A stretch of DNA of 64,000 bases. Origin: Sphingobacterium arenae (GTDB lineage Bacteria; Bacteroidota; Bacteroidia; Sphingobacteriales; Sphingobacteriaceae). Below are positions 42,548 to 52,368 of this stretch, one piece after another. The notes beneath the pieces are model-generated. The model was given only the letters and a program-made list of their open reading frames with translations. It was not told the DNA's origin and made no database searches. The position numbers and the translations under genes were made by a program. How positions within the stretch are numbered: the stretch's first letter is position 1; each line of letters opens with the position of its first letter. The stretch lies in contig NZ_JACNYK010000003.1 in assembly GCF_014692505.1 (NCBI RefSeq), forward strand, positions 248,001 through 312,000, written 5' to 3'.

Positions 42548-43426
42548 TCAACCTGATTGTTTCAAATAGGAGTCTAAAGCCTTTTGACTTCGTTCAAAAG
42601 CCTTACGTTGTTTGTAGTTTATCCACTTTTGTTTGAGAAGTTTACGCAAAATCTTGTCGGTATACCGTATGAAAAACACTTCATTTAACATATTCAAAAG
42701 CCTTTTTGGCGAAGCAGGAAAGGAACGTAAAGTGACAGAAAATCCAGCTTGTAGATAGCGATTAAAGTGCCAATAACCACTCGGCATAAATAAGGCGTCT
42801 CCGTGCTCCATCAAAATCTCATACCCTTTTGCATGCCGAAGCGCGGGGAATTGGGTGTAATCGGGATGTTCATAGTCAATATTGTAAACCGTATGGACAG
42901 AGAGTGGAACTTTATATAGAAAGGCGGCTTCTTCTGGAGGAAATAATAACACCCTTTTTTTACCCTCGAATTGAAAATGGAGCAGATCTCCTAGATCCAC
43001 ATCATAATGCATCAGCACGCGAGCCTCACTGCCTCCAAAAAATAACGTCGGTATACGTTTGAAATATTTAAAGCCCAAATCAGGATAGGAAAAATTATGG
43101 AGCAGTTCGGGTAGCTTGTCGGTAATGATATAAAAGAAAATCCGTAGATCGGAAGGTTGCGATTTGATAAGACGAATGTAGTCACGCATTTTCATTTGAG
43201 TGACAGGTTCATCCGTTGCCTTGTTGGGGTCGGCGGGCTTGTTATTATACAGACCAACCGTCTGTTCCCCCGCTTGTTCGTAGATATAATCTAAATTCCA
43301 TTTGTCGTACGCATTCCATTTTTTTGCAAAGCTTTTAATAAGAACAGGTTTTTGTGGCTTGAAATATTTTTCCAGAAACACTTCCTTACTTATATCATCC
43401 ACAATATCAATCTCTGATAGAATCAT
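42548..43426 (-). CDS. Cupin_8 / JmjC-like domain protein
   Basis: The 292-aa protein resembles the cupin_8 group of JmjC-like Fe(II)/2-oxoglutarate oxygenases. It starts with SKEVFLEKYFKPQKPVLIKSF and carries the metal motif HYDVD (His-x-Asp) in RVLMHYDVDLGDLLHFQFEGKK and a distal His in HGDALFMPSGYWHF. Such enzymes hydroxylate amino acids in proteins; several relatives act on ribosomal proteins, but the substrate here is unknown. It is downstream of the ribosomal operon's promoter on the same strand but is separated by 244 bp, so it is transcribed alone. Confidence 0.88.
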   Translation of the reverse strand: MILSEIDIVDDISKEVFLEKYFKPQKPVLIKSFAKKWNAYDKWNLDYIYEQAGEQTVGLYNNKPADPNKATDEPVTQMKMRDYIRLIKSQPSDLRIFFYIITDKLPELLHNFSYPDLGFKYFKRIPTLFFGGSEARVLMHYDVDLGDLLHFQFEGKKRVLLFPPEEAAFLYKVPLSVHTVYNIDYEHPDYTQFPALRHAKGYEILMEHGDALFMPSGYWHFNRYLQAGFSVTLRSFPASPKRLLNMLNEVFFIRYTDKILRKLLKQKWINYKQRKAFERSQKALDSYLKQSG

Positions 43427-43550
43427 AGTTCTTTTTTTATGCTAAAAATAATAAAAAAAATGTCAAAATTTTATCATACATGACCTTCCTGTAAACTAAG
43501 TTGAAAAGAAATGCGTTATTATTTTAAACTATTTGCTATAGCATCTTATT

Positions 43551-44054
43551 ATGACATCAATAAAAAACGAACTAATAGGAACTTGGAAGCTTTTATCCTA
43601 TATTGAGGTTCCTATAGAAGGTGATGATTCACTTTTTCCGATGGGAAAGAATCCATACGGAATCCTTATGTACTCGCCAGATGGTTACATGGCAGTGCAA
43701 GTCTCCAAAGAAGAACGACTGCTTTATAAAAGTAAAGATAAAATGATGGCAACTCAGGAAGAAATGGCCTCCTCTCTTCAAGGATATATTGCCTTTTGTG
43801 GAAAATACGAAGTGGATAATAAAAAGGCTGTTGTCACCTATTGCATTGAGAGCTCATTATTTCCAAATTGGAAAAACCAAATGCAGCATAGAAAGATAGA
43901 TTTCGAGGGCAATGTGCTCTATCTAAAATCTACGGAACCTATCCTTTCCAATGGTGTATATGTTAACTCGTATATGACTTGGCAACGTATGGATTTTTCT
44001 TCAGAAGATTTCGTAAATGAACATTTACTGCGCGAGATTAGTCTCAATAACTAG
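43551..44054 (+). CDS. Lipocalin-like domain protein
   Basis: The 167-aa protein resembles the lipocalin-like family (Pfam Lipocalin_5): LIGTWKLLSYIE at the N-terminus, YGILMYSPDGYMAVQVSKEER, GYIAFCGKYEVDNKKAVVTYCI and LKSTEPILSNGVYVNSYMTWQRM. It is an eight-strand barrel predicted to bind a small ligand. There is no signal peptide. It is divergent from the cupin_8 gene and its neighbours give no hint of function. Confidence 0.85.
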   Translation: MTSIKNELIGTWKLLSYIEVPIEGDDSLFPMGKNPYGILMYSPDGYMAVQVSKEERLLYKSKDKMMATQEEMASSLQGYIAFCGKYEVDNKKAVVTYCIESSLFPNWKNQMQHRKIDFEGNVLYLKSTEPILSNGVYVNSYMTWQRMDFSSEDFVNEHLLREISLNN

Positions 44055-44219
44055 ATAAAATGAATGTCTGAAAACATAGGACAACGGTATTTAGGTATAT
44101 TATATCCTTCATCAAGGACCGCTGAATGCACACGAGAAAACTTCGAAAGGAGGTATGCGCGGCGCTTAGTACCTCCAAAATCAGTTAAAACAATGGAATC
44201 CGGGCAATAATAAAAACTA

Positions 44220-44257
44220 AAAACGGTCAAGTAAAAATATTTTTACTTGACCGTTTT
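44220..44257. terminator. Bidirectional terminator between lipocalin-like and HU genes
   Basis: A perfect 38-bp palindrome, AAAACGGTCAAGTAAAAAT (44220-44238) with its complement at 44239-44257, lies in the convergent spacer. The stem is long and ends in T or A runs on both strands, so it can serve both genes. Confidence 0.85.
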
Positions 44258-44319
44258 CTCTAAAGACGAGGCTTTTCAGTACCCTCGCTTAGCTTCCTAG
44301 TATTATTTAATACAATTTT

Positions 44320-44616
44320 CTATTTTTTCTTTCCTTTTTTAGGAGCGTCTACTGCTTCTTTAAGGGCCTTGCCCGCTGTAAATTTAGGAAGTTTTTTCGC
44401 AGCTATTTTGATAGTAGCACCTGTTTGTGGGTTCCTACCGTTGCGAGCAGCACGATCAGAAATACCAAAAGTTCCGAAACCAATTAAGGTAACATTTTCG
44501 CCTTTAGATAAAGACGAAGATACTGCTCCGGTAAAACTGTTAACAGCTTTCTCTGCTTGTGACTGCGTAATTCCAGCCTCGCTGGCAATATGCTTAATCA
44601 AGTCTGTTTTGTTCAT
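44320..44616 (-). CDS. HU family DNA-binding protein
   Basis: The 98-aa protein starts [25 protein letters not shown] and contains the HU signature [34 protein letters not shown], including the beta-arm that wraps DNA. HU is a histone-like nucleoid protein. The C-terminus is short and lysine-rich (DAPKKGKKK). Its promoter element is TATATTTG at 44664-44671. It has a terminator at 44220-44257. Confidence 0.96.
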   Translation of the reverse strand: MNKTDLIKHIASEAGITQSQAEKAVNSFTGAVSSSLSKGENVTLIGFGTFGISDRAARNGRNPQTGATIKIAAKKLPKFTAGKALKEAVDAPKKGKKK

Positions 44617-44928
44617 TATTATTCAAGTTTAAGATTTATAGTGTATGTACTAATTCTATGCCACAAATATAAATTTTAGATAAAAATCCTAATTTTTTTA
44701 TCCTTGTTTTGAGCTTGGGTCAGACATTATTGCTAATTATCGTTAACCTACCCACTGGAGTGTATATCAGGTTTATCTCGCTTTCGATTCGAATATAAAA
44801 ATAATATCGTTTAAACCAAAACAAATCGTCAAGAATAATAATTTTTTTTCTTTTTTCTTAAAGAATAGTTTTGAGAGCTAGAAGTACACGGTGTAAAATC
44901 AATACTGAAAACTTATGTTTACAGCGTG
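44617..44928. other. 312-bp intergenic region upstream of HU
   Basis: It holds the HU promoter (TATATTTG on the minus strand at 44664-44671) and is otherwise AT-rich with no gene or clear repeat. Confidence 0.6.
44664..44671 (-). promoter_or_regulatory. -7 promoter element of the HU gene
   Basis: TATATTTG on the minus strand matches TAnnTTTG, 47 bp upstream of the HU start. Confidence 0.6.
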
Positions 44929-45369
44929 TTACATTTTCTTGTTACCTTCATAATGAACCATCCAACCGATACCAAACTTATCTATGAAGGAAGAAAACAA
45001 CTCAGCGAAAAATGTCTCGTCTAATTCCATTTCTATTGTTTGGGCGTCTACAACGAGTTTGTTGTGTAGCTCGCGAGCTTGCTCGGGGGAATCTGTGTCC
45101 AACATAATATAGTTGGCTGTGCCGAATACGGCTTTTTGACCAAAACTTTCTATACAGTCTGATCCCATGATCATCGCGTGTTCATTAATCTGTAGAGCCG
45201 TGTGCATGATTTTGTCCTTTTCCGCTGCGGGAACACTAAAATTAGGATCGGCAGGCATATCGCCAAATCGGTGGAGTCCTAGGAGCGGTCTACCAAAAAC
45301 CGTCTGATAAAATTGAAAAGCTTCTTCGCAGTTTCCATTAAAGTTGAGATAAGCGTGTAGTTTTGTCAT
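44929..45369 (-). CDS. PhnB-like VOC family protein
   Basis: The 146-aa protein has the PhnB/DUF4174-like VOC layout: KLHAYLNFNGNCEEAFQFYQ, GDMPADPNFSVPAAEKDKIMH, HAMIMGSDCIESFGQKAVFG and the closing DKFGIGWMVHYEG. These proteins share a glyoxalase fold; substrate is unknown. It starts with MTKLHAYL. A second, two-domain relative lies at 47921-48778. No operon partner is evident. Confidence 0.88.
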   Translation of the reverse strand: MTKLHAYLNFNGNCEEAFQFYQTVFGRPLLGLHRFGDMPADPNFSVPAAEKDKIMHTALQINEHAMIMGSDCIESFGQKAVFGTANYIMLDTDSPEQARELHNKLVVDAQTIEMELDETFFAELFSSFIDKFGIGWMVHYEGNKKM

Positions 45370-45469
45370 GATTTTTTTATTTATGAATAAATATACAGTT
45401 TACATGAAATAGCTATCAAAGGTAAACGCTTGGAAGAGCCGATGTCTTGTCATAAGGCAAGAAAAGAAT

Positions 45470-46549
45470 TTAAAAAGTAATGGGTACGCCCGTATTCAAT
45501 CCATTGCTTTTTGCGAATATCCCGCATAAATGAAATAGCAAACGCGCACCCACATTACCATCCCACTCATCGGTATCGCCGGGAGCAACCTCCACTAAAT
45601 CAACTCCTATGATACGTTTATTTGTGTTAGCTAACGCACTTAGCATATAAGTCACCTGCTCGTATGATAACCCTCCCGGCACGGGCGTACCTGTATGTGG
45701 GCAGTACCAACGATGGAAGACGTCAATATCGAAACTTATAGCTACATTGTTGGGCAATAGATTAATAATTTCATCTACTTGTTGCCGCCATGTTTTTCCT
45801 TCAAATTGTCTAGCTTTTAGATCGGCATCTGTAAAAACATGTAGTTTGTCTGATGATTTCACAACAGAGACTTCTTGCTCGCAGAAGTCACGTATCCCTA
45901 CCTGAATCAATTTGCTAACTTGCGGAAGTTGAATAGCGTTGTACATGATGGAGGCATGTGAATAAGTGAAGCCTTCATAAGCGATGCGTAAATCCATATG
46001 GGCATCAAAATGGAGAATACCAAAATCATCGTGTTGATCTGCTAAAGCACGATAATAGCCTAGAGGGGTAGAATGGTCTCCACCTAGTAGGATGACTTTT
46101 TTCCCTATGGCTAGCCAATCTGAAACACGTTGATGCAAGGTGTTGTTTAAAGTTTCACAAGCTTCATTGATGATCGCTAAATCCGCTTGGAGCTTGGGGC
46201 TTTGTTGAAGATCCTTTCCTGTCTCTAATGCTTCTATAACAGGTTGGGCTAACTTTTTATATCGTTCGCTATTGGATGTCCAATGTTCGGGAGCTTCGTC
46301 CATATAAATACCGAGCTTCCATAGATCGGGAAACTCTTGATGAAGTAAATCTACTTGAAAAGACGCCTCCAGAATGGCTGTTGGACCTAAAGATGCTCCG
46401 GCTCCATAGCTCACGGTTACTTCCCAGGGTACAGGAACAATGATGATTTCACTTTCCTCAGGAGTAAAGGGTAGGCCATAAATGTTGGCCCCGGCCAATC
46501 CCGGTTGCGACGGATCAAAATTTGCTATTTTTTGTTCTTTAGTAGACAT
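45470..46549 (-). CDS. Ureohydrolase (agmatinase/arginase/formimidoylglutamase family)
   Basis: The 359-aa protein contains the binuclear manganese motifs of ureohydrolases: GGDHSTPLGYY, ILHFDAHMDLR and ISFDIDVFHRWYCP, with a C-terminal VDLVEVAPGDTDEWDG. The family cleaves guanidino or formimino groups from arginine, agmatine or formimidoylglutamate; the length and DAHMDLR motif fit the Bacteroidota agmatinase-like group, but the substrate is not decided. It is cytosolic. It is divergent from ppx/gppA. Confidence 0.87.
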   Translation of the reverse strand: MSTKEQKIANFDPSQPGLAGANIYGLPFTPEESEIIIVPVPWEVTVSYGAGASLGPTAILEASFQVDLLHQEFPDLWKLGIYMDEAPEHWTSNSERYKKLAQPVIEALETGKDLQQSPKLQADLAIINEACETLNNTLHQRVSDWLAIGKKVILLGGDHSTPLGYYRALADQHDDFGILHFDAHMDLRIAYEGFTYSHASIMYNAIQLPQVSKLIQVGIRDFCEQEVSVVKSSDKLHVFTDADLKARQFEGKTWRQQVDEIINLLPNNVAISFDIDVFHRWYCPHTGTPVPGGLSYEQVTYMLSALANTNKRIIGVDLVEVAPGDTDEWDGNVGARLLFHLCGIFAKSNGLNTGVPITF

Positions 46550-46694
46550 GGCATAATGATTTGATTTTGGCTGTAAAGATAATAGAAAGATAAAAATAAA
46601 ATAGAGACATTAACTTAATACAATATTAATATTGGATTTATTAATATTGTACATTATTAAAAGGTTATAATCAACACCATCAAAAATAATATTT

Positions 46695-47573
46695 GTGAGA
46701 TACGGAGCTATAGACATTGGATCTAACGCTGTTAGATTATTAATTGCAGAGGTTAACCCAGAAACTAAACCTGTCCAGTTTAAAAAAGAAGCACTTATTC
46801 GCGTACCCCTGCGCTTAGGGGATGATGCGTTTATAGACCATCATATTTCGAGACCTAAATTTGATAATATGGTCAAAACAATGCAAGCTTTTCGTAATCT
46901 AATGGATGTTTACCGTGTCTCTGATTATATGGCCTGTGCTACGTCTGCTATGCGTGATGCGGATAATGGGGTTGAGATTGTGAAAGCTTGTCAAAAAATC
47001 GGTATTGATATTCAAATCATAGATGGCGGTAAGGAAGCTAAAATTATTTATAGTAGTCATCTTCAAGACAAGATGAATGCTGATAAGGTTTATCTTTATA
47101 TCGATGTGGGGGGCGGAAGTACCGAGATCTCGCTTTTTGCAGATGGAACGTTGGTGGCTTCCAGATCTTTCAATCTAGGAACTATCCGGATATTGGATAA
47201 CCAAGATAAACCCGAAACTTGGGACGAGATGAAACTATGGATAAAGGAGTTTACTAAAAAATATAAGCATATATATGGTATCGGAACGGGCGGAAATATC
47301 AATAAGCTTTCACGGATTGCTAACGATAAAGCTGACAAACCCATGTCTTATGCAAAGCTTCGGGCTATTTATCAGCATTTGAATGCTTACTCACTTAAGG
47401 ATCGGATTCATGTGCTGGGGCTAAAGCAAGATAGGGCCGATGTGATTATTCCGGCTGCAGAGATTTTTCTGACTATTATGAAAGTAGGCCGTCTAAAAAA
47501 TATTGTAGCTCCGAGGGTGGGTTTGGTAGATGGAATTATTCAGACTTTGATAGACAATAACTTACATAAATAA
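46695..47573 (+). CDS. Ppx/GppA phosphatase family protein
   Basis: The 292-aa protein starts with GTG (the frame reads MRYGAIDIGSNAVRLLIAEV) and belongs to the exopolyphosphatase/guanosine pentaphosphate phosphatase family with an ASKHA fold: CATSAMRDADNG, YIDVGGGSTEISLF and YGIGTGGNINKL. It hydrolyses polyphosphate or pppGpp in the cytosol; at about 300 aa it lacks the C-terminal HD-like domain of E. coli Ppx. The tRNA-Leu gene follows 62 bp downstream. Confidence 0.9.
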   Translation: MRYGAIDIGSNAVRLLIAEVNPETKPVQFKKEALIRVPLRLGDDAFIDHHISRPKFDNMVKTMQAFRNLMDVYRVSDYMACATSAMRDADNGVEIVKACQKIGIDIQIIDGGKEAKIIYSSHLQDKMNADKVYLYIDVGGGSTEISLFADGTLVASRSFNLGTIRILDNQDKPETWDEMKLWIKEFTKKYKHIYGIGTGGNINKLSRIANDKADKPMSYAKLRAIYQHLNAYSLKDRIHVLGLKQDRADVIIPAAEIFLTIMKVGRLKNIVAPRVGLVDGIIQTLIDNNLHK

Positions 47574-47617
47574 TCGTAAAATTGCTTAAAATCTTTCTCA
47601 AATGTCCTAAAAAGCGT

Positions 47618-47625
47618 TAATTTTG
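47618..47625 (+). promoter_or_regulatory. -7 promoter element of tRNA-Leu
   Basis: TAATTTTG matches TAnnTTTG and ends 10 bp before the first base of the tRNA. Confidence 0.6.
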
Positions 47626-47635
47626 CTAACGCAAT

Positions 47636-47719
47636 GCCCAGGTGGCGAAATTGGTAGACGCACCATCTTGAGGGGGTGGCGCTCGTAAGGGCGTGGCAGT
47701 TCGAATCTGCTCCTGGGCA
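47636..47719 (+). tRNA. tRNA-Leu (anticodon GAG)
   Basis: GCCCAGG (47636-47642) pairs with CCTGGGC (47712-47718), with discriminator A at 47719. The anticodon loop TTGAGGG gives GAG. A long variable arm (CGCTCGTAAGGGCG) marks class II tRNA-Leu, and the T-arm has GTTCGAATC. CCA is not encoded. A terminator hairpin follows at 47730. Confidence 0.95.
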
Positions 47720-47729
47720 CAACTGGTAT

Positions 47730-47758
47730 AACCCCTGCTGAAAGCAGGGGTTCTTTCA
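47730..47758 (+). terminator. Terminator of tRNA-Leu
   Basis: AACCCCTGCT (47730-47739) pairs with AGCAGGGGTT (47743-47752) around a 3-nt loop, followed by CTTTC. Confidence 0.85.
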
Positions 47759-47920
47759 TTTTGTAGGACGCAGCCACGCTGCTCTTAGGCACATTCTAGC
47801 AAGAGGTCATTCGACTTCTTTTATTTTTTACACCTAGCTTTTTTGGCTATAATCTTCATTTTTCTTGTCTTATGAAAAGCTTTTTCATAAAAAATTTGTT
47901 GAACTTGTTCTTCGTAACAA

Positions 47921-48778
47921 ATGAAAAATATGAAGAACAATATTTACCCCTGCATCTGGTTCGATAAAGACGGAAAAGATGCTGCGCAATTTTACATTGA
48001 CACATTCGGGGACGGAAAAATCACGACAGATACTCAAATGGTTGTGACGTTTGAACTGAGCGGGCAAAAATTTCTGGCGCTGAATGGCGGACCGGAAATA
48101 AAGCCCAATCCTGCTGTTTCGTATATGGTTGTTTTGGAAGATAAAGCGGAACTGGAAAACATCTGGAACAGACTATCGGATGGCGGAAAGGTGTTGATGC
48201 CACTTGATAAATATGAATGGAGCGAAAAATACGGCTGGGTTCAGGACAAATTTGATGTTTCTTGGCAACTGTATTTTGGGGAAGTAAATGACGATGTGCA
48301 TGGACAAAAATTCATTCCGACTTACATGTTTACGCAAGAATACAATGGCAAGACAGAACAAGCGTTGAATTTCTATGTAAAGCTGTTTAAAAATAGCAAA
48401 TTGGACGGCGTGATGAAACACCAGGAAGGGGATATGAAGGGTTTGGTGATGCATGCACAGTGTGTACTGGACGATTATGTCATCGCGGCAATGGACGGTG
48501 GAAACGGACATGATTTTCATTTTTCGTGGGGAAATTCCATGTTCATTGAATGTGAAACACAGGGAGAAATTGACCACTTCTGGAATGCTTTTGCAGCGGG
48601 TGGGGAAGAAAGCCAGTGTGGATGGATCCGGGATAAGTTCGGGGCTTGGTGGCAGGTAATTCCGAAGCAATTAGTCGTCTGGATGACCGATCCGCAGCTT
48701 GCACCTAAAGTAAGTGAAGCTTTTTACAAAATGAAAAAAATCGATATCGAAACACTGAAAAAAGCGACAGAACAGTAA
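47921..48778 (+). CDS. Two-domain PhnB-like VOC protein
   Basis: The 285-aa protein is two tandem VOC modules of the PhnB/3-demethylubiquinone-methyltransferase-like type (about residues 5-125 and 135-270). Repeated features are YPCIWFDKDGKDAAQFYIDTF in the first and TYMFTQEYNGKTEQALNFYV in the second, with matching KFDVSWQLYFG and KFGAWWQVIP closing strands. These proteins are often annotated as glyoxalase/bleomycin resistance or 3-demethylubiquinone-9 methyltransferase, but no methyltransferase fold is present. Function is unknown. It is a single gene. Confidence 0.9.
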   Translation: MKNMKNNIYPCIWFDKDGKDAAQFYIDTFGDGKITTDTQMVVTFELSGQKFLALNGGPEIKPNPAVSYMVVLEDKAELENIWNRLSDGGKVLMPLDKYEWSEKYGWVQDKFDVSWQLYFGEVNDDVHGQKFIPTYMFTQEYNGKTEQALNFYVKLFKNSKLDGVMKHQEGDMKGLVMHAQCVLDDYVIAAMDGGNGHDFHFSWGNSMFIECETQGEIDHFWNAFAAGGEESQCGWIRDKFGAWWQVIPKQLVVWMTDPQLAPKVSEAFYKMKKIDIETLKKATEQ

Positions 48779-48810
48779 AAGCTTAAAGAGATAAAATGCC
48801 AAAATGGTTT

Positions 48811-49194
48811 TTATAATATGGCCAGCAATTTGGGTAGGAAAATGCAACTCGCAACAACGACCGACATGATAGCGCTTATCAATACAGCCGCTGCAGCTAG
48901 ATCTTTGATGATTTTGATTTTATGATGTTGTATTGGTGATATATAATCACAGATATTTTCAATTGCTGTATTAATGATTTCTGTTAAGAGGACAATTCCT
49001 ATGCACAAGATTACCGCTAACCATTCACTTTTATTAATGTTAAAATACCATCCGCAGATTATTGCGATAATACTGGCAACAAAATGTATCCTGGCATTAG
49101 GTTCATCGCGGATAAGATGAAGCAATCCGTCGAAAGCATATTTGAAGCTATCGACTCTTTTGCCGAAAGCGGATTTCTTATTGTTTTGTAACAT
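48811..49194 (-). CDS. dgkA: Diacylglycerol/undecaprenol kinase family protein
   Basis: I choose ATG 49194 (MLQNNKKSAFGKRVDSFKYA) over a TTG at 49227. The 127-aa protein has about three membrane helices and the prokaryotic DGK signature: INTAIENICDYISPIQHHKIKIIKDLAAAAVL, with Glu and Asn of the active site. It phosphorylates undecaprenol or diacylglycerol in the inner membrane, supporting carrier-lipid recycling. It follows the catalase gene by about 100 bp on the opposite side of the spacer, both on the minus strand. Confidence 0.9.
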   Translation of the reverse strand: MLQNNKKSAFGKRVDSFKYAFDGLLHLIRDEPNARIHFVASIIAIICGWYFNINKSEWLAVILCIGIVLLTEIINTAIENICDYISPIQHHKIKIIKDLAAAAVLISAIMSVVVASCIFLPKLLAIL

Positions 49195-49291
49195 ATTTAT
49201 TTTCGAGTCATTTTTTTTAAGTACCAATTAAAAATGGACAGCGAGAAAGCCTCCCGTTGTCCATTTTAAAACGTTACGGCAAAAGAATAGT

Positions 49292-51406
49292 TTATGCCGG
49301 TACTTTACGGGATTTTTCTCTTTCCCAAACACGATGTCCCTTCATCACCTGGATAAAGTCGCTCGTTAAACTATCTTCACTTTCAAAAATAATACCCTTA
49401 TCTTTTTTTATAAAGGATTTAGCGGCTAGCTCTTCGGCTCCTTTTGCAAAGGCTATTGCCTTACAATGGCGATATGCTTCATTGATGAATTGCAGATAAT
49501 CGGGGTTATCAGCAAGTTGATCCACATGGTCGCCATTAGGGGTGTAAAAAGCATCGTAACATACCGAAGCATCCGTAAGGTAAGTATGTTGGATTTGCTC
49601 TTCACCACCTTCTCTGAATTTTATTTTTCCTACATGTGACGCAATGAGAATGGCTTGAGCTCCTTCTGCTTCCAGTGTCATACGCATTTTGTCGACTGAA
49701 GCTCTACTTACTCCACTGTCGACTAAAAAAGCCACTTTACGAGTTTTGATGTTGCCTTTTCCTTCTTCTACTTTCATACTCAATGCCTCGGATTTTTCCA
49801 CTTCTGGCTTTTTAGGTTTAATGGGGTAATTGGGATGGTTATGCCGGGCAAATTTCAAGGTTAGCGGATCTAGCTCCTTCGGTGGAATTAACCCTAAATT
49901 GTCTCCGACCTTTTTAGCCAACGTGCTATCAATTTGGTTTAAAATCGCCAGCTCACGTCTGCGAATGTTCTCGTCATTGACTTTGGACAACTCGAAACTC
50001 AATGCACTGATAATATGTTCTTGCTCTTCGCTGCTTTGTGAATGGAAGAATAATCTTGCTTGTGTGAAGTGGTCCGCAAAAGAATCCGATCGAGCTCTGA
50101 CTTTAGCAGCATCTATCGGTTGTTTGTGCGATTGATAACCTGTTTCTCCTTTTAACATGGCATGATAGGGGCATCCTTCTGCTTTACTGTTGGGGAAGTA
50201 ACTTACTTCACCTTTTAAAACGTCCATTCTGGCAAATCCATCCTTTTGATTATTATGTTTGCCGTTGATAGGCCGGTTGATCGGTAACTCATGAAAATTG
50301 GGGCCGCCCAACCGGTAATTCTGTGTGTCCATATAAGAGAATACTCTTCCTTGCAACAGCGGATCATCGGAGAAATCTATACCCGGAACTACCCGCCCCG
50401 GATCAAAAGCAACCTGTTCTGTTTCTGCAAAGAAGTTTTCAGGGTTACGGTTTAGGGTCATGGTGCCGATAATCTGAACAGGAACTAATTCTTCCGGAAC
50501 TATTTTAGTGGGATCGAGAAGATCAAAAGAAAATTTCATTTCGTCTTCTTCGGGAATGAGCTGTACGCCTAAGTCCCATTGTGGGAAATCTCCGTTTTCA
50601 ATGGCTTCCCATAAATCGCGGCGATGGAAATCGGAATCAAATCCAGATATTTTTTGCGCTTCGTTCCACGCAACAGCATGTACACCCAGTTTTGGTTTCC
50701 AATGGAATTTCACAAAAGTTGCTTTTCCTTCGGCATTGATGAATTTAAAGGTATGTACACCAAATCCTTCTATCATTCTTAAGCTTCTGGGGATGGCTCT
50801 GTCGGACATGATCCACATGGTCATGTGAGCCGCTTCGGGCATTAAGGAAATAAAATCCCAAAAAGTATCATGTGCAGAAGCCGCCTGTGGCATTTCATTG
50901 TTGGGTTCGGGTTTTACCGCATGTACCACATCCGGAAAGTTCATCGCATCTTGAATGAAAAAAACAGGGATATTATTGCCCACCAAATCGTAGTTGCCCT
51001 CTTCTGTATAAAATTTGACGGAGAAACCTCTTACGTCTCTCGCCAAATCTGTCGAACCTTTAAAACCAGCCACTGTTGAAAATCGGGTAAACAAGGGTGT
51101 AGTTGTTCCTTTTTTTAGAAACGCTGCCGTTGTATAGGCGGACAGATCGGCTGTAGCTTCGAAAATACCATGTGCTCCAGAACCTCTAGCATGCACAACG
51201 CGCTCCGGAATACGCTCCCTATCGAAATGCATCAGCTTATCAAAATAAATATGATCTTGTTGAAGAGAGGGACCCCGTTCGCCTGCTTTCAAGGTGTTGT
51301 TGTTGTCGTGGATGGGTACACCGTCATTGGTGGTCATTACTTTTCGGTCATTGTTGACGAGGTGCTGATCAATATGATTAGCTTTGAAACCTTTTTTATC
51401 TTCCAT
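49292..51406 (-). CDS. katE: Large-subunit monofunctional catalase (HPII/KatE type)
   Basis: The 704-aa protein is a clade-2 heme catalase: active-site His in [15 protein letters not shown], the distal Asn region [13 protein letters not shown], proximal Tyr in [20 protein letters not shown], and a C-terminal DJ-1/PfpI-like domain (about 550-700: [19 protein letters not shown]). The N-terminal HPII extension is present in short form. It breaks down hydrogen peroxide in the cytosol. It is transcribed alone and terminates before dgkA. No OxyR site was recognised upstream. Confidence 0.96.
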   Translation of the reverse strand: MEDKKGFKANHIDQHLVNNDRKVMTTNDGVPIHDNNNTLKAGERGPSLQQDHIYFDKLMHFDRERIPERVVHARGSGAHGIFEATADLSAYTTAAFLKKGTTTPLFTRFSTVAGFKGSTDLARDVRGFSVKFYTEEGNYDLVGNNIPVFFIQDAMNFPDVVHAVKPEPNNEMPQAASAHDTFWDFISLMPEAAHMTMWIMSDRAIPRSLRMIEGFGVHTFKFINAEGKATFVKFHWKPKLGVHAVAWNEAQKISGFDSDFHRRDLWEAIENGDFPQWDLGVQLIPEEDEMKFSFDLLDPTKIVPEELVPVQIIGTMTLNRNPENFFAETEQVAFDPGRVVPGIDFSDDPLLQGRVFSYMDTQNYRLGGPNFHELPINRPINGKHNNQKDGFARMDVLKGEVSYFPNSKAEGCPYHAMLKGETGYQSHKQPIDAAKVRARSDSFADHFTQARLFFHSQSSEEQEHIISALSFELSKVNDENIRRRELAILNQIDSTLAKKVGDNLGLIPPKELDPLTLKFARHNHPNYPIKPKKPEVEKSEALSMKVEEGKGNIKTRKVAFLVDSGVSRASVDKMRMTLEAEGAQAILIASHVGKIKFREGGEEQIQHTYLTDASVCYDAFYTPNGDHVDQLADNPDYLQFINEAYRHCKAIAFAKGAEELAAKSFIKKDKGIIFESEDSLTSDFIQVMKGHRVWEREKSRKVPA

Positions 51407-51562
51407 GATAATTTTAGTTTAATGTTAGCACGGATATGGAAATGAACGAGGGGGATTAATTATATATTGTACACCCAAAGGAGATATATCCATGCTCGTT
51501 TATTAAACAGCTGGAGCGGATATTTGTTTTGCTGTCTCGATGAAAATTAAATAGATGGTAGC

Positions 51563-52357
51563 CTATAGATTATTCGCCTTGGCGGTAATTTCGGCAATAT
51601 CCAATACCTGAATCTCTTGTTCCTTTTCTTTCGCTTTAACCCCGTCCCGTAACATTGTCATACAGAATGGACAAGCGGCAGCGACTATGGTTGCCTTCGA
51701 TTCGATGACATCTTCCACACGTTCAACGTTGACGTCTTTTTTTCCTCGTTCTGGTTCTTTGAACATTTGTGCGCCACCTGCGCCACAGCACAAACCATTG
51801 CTTTTACAGCGTTTTAATTCAACCAAATCTGCGTCAAGTACTTCCAATAGCTGACGAGGTGCCTCATAGACCTCGTTAGCACGACCTAAATAACAGGGGT
51901 CGTGATAGGTGATGCGTTTTCCTTTAAATTCATTTCCGTCCGCAGGTTTGAGTTTTCCTTCTACTATTAAAGATTGGATAAGCTGGGTATGGTGGATGAC
52001 TTCAAAAGTCCCACCTAAATTGGGATATTCATTTTTTAGTGTGTTAAAGCAATGAGGGCAAGCCGTGACGATTTTTGTTATTTCATAGCCATTTAATAGC
52101 TCGATATTCATCATGGCCTGCATTTGAAACAGAAACTCATTCCCTGCTCTTTTTGCAGGATCGCCTGTACAATTTTCTTCTGTACCCAAGATGGCGTATT
52201 TAATGCCGACATGCTGTAAAATCTTGCAGATAGATTTGGTGATACGTTGGGCACGTTCATCGAAACTTCCCGCACATCCGACCCAGAATAAAAGGTCTGG
52301 ACGTTCGCCTTTTGCTGTCATTTCTGCTACTGTGGGGATATGTAAGGTTGTCTCCAT
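51563..52357 (-). CDS. CCG-domain Fe-S protein (HdrB/LutA-like)
   Basis: The 264-aa protein has two cysteine-rich CCG domains: DLLFWVGCAGSFDERAQR with TACPHCFNTLKNEYP, and YHDPCYLGRANEVYE with CCGAGGAQMFKEP and AACPFCMTML. Such domains bind noncubane [4Fe-4S] clusters in heterodisulfide-reductase HdrB, LutA and glycolate oxidase GlcF. It follows the [4Fe-4S] membrane gene by 11 bp, so they form a two-gene Hdr-like module. The electron donor and acceptor are unknown. Confidence 0.88.
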   Translation of the reverse strand: METTLHIPTVAEMTAKGERPDLLFWVGCAGSFDERAQRITKSICKILQHVGIKYAILGTEENCTGDPAKRAGNEFLFQMQAMMNIELLNGYEITKIVTACPHCFNTLKNEYPNLGGTFEVIHHTQLIQSLIVEGKLKPADGNEFKGKRITYHDPCYLGRANEVYEAPRQLLEVLDADLVELKRCKSNGLCCGAGGAQMFKEPERGKKDVNVERVEDVIESKATIVAAACPFCMTMLRDGVKAKEKEQEIQVLDIAEITAKANNL

Positions 52358-52368
52358 AATTTTATCAT

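Noticed and set aside
47540-47792. Minus-strand frames across tRNA-Leu
   Set aside because: They read the complement of a tRNA and its terminator, giving the usual SRFELPRP artefact.
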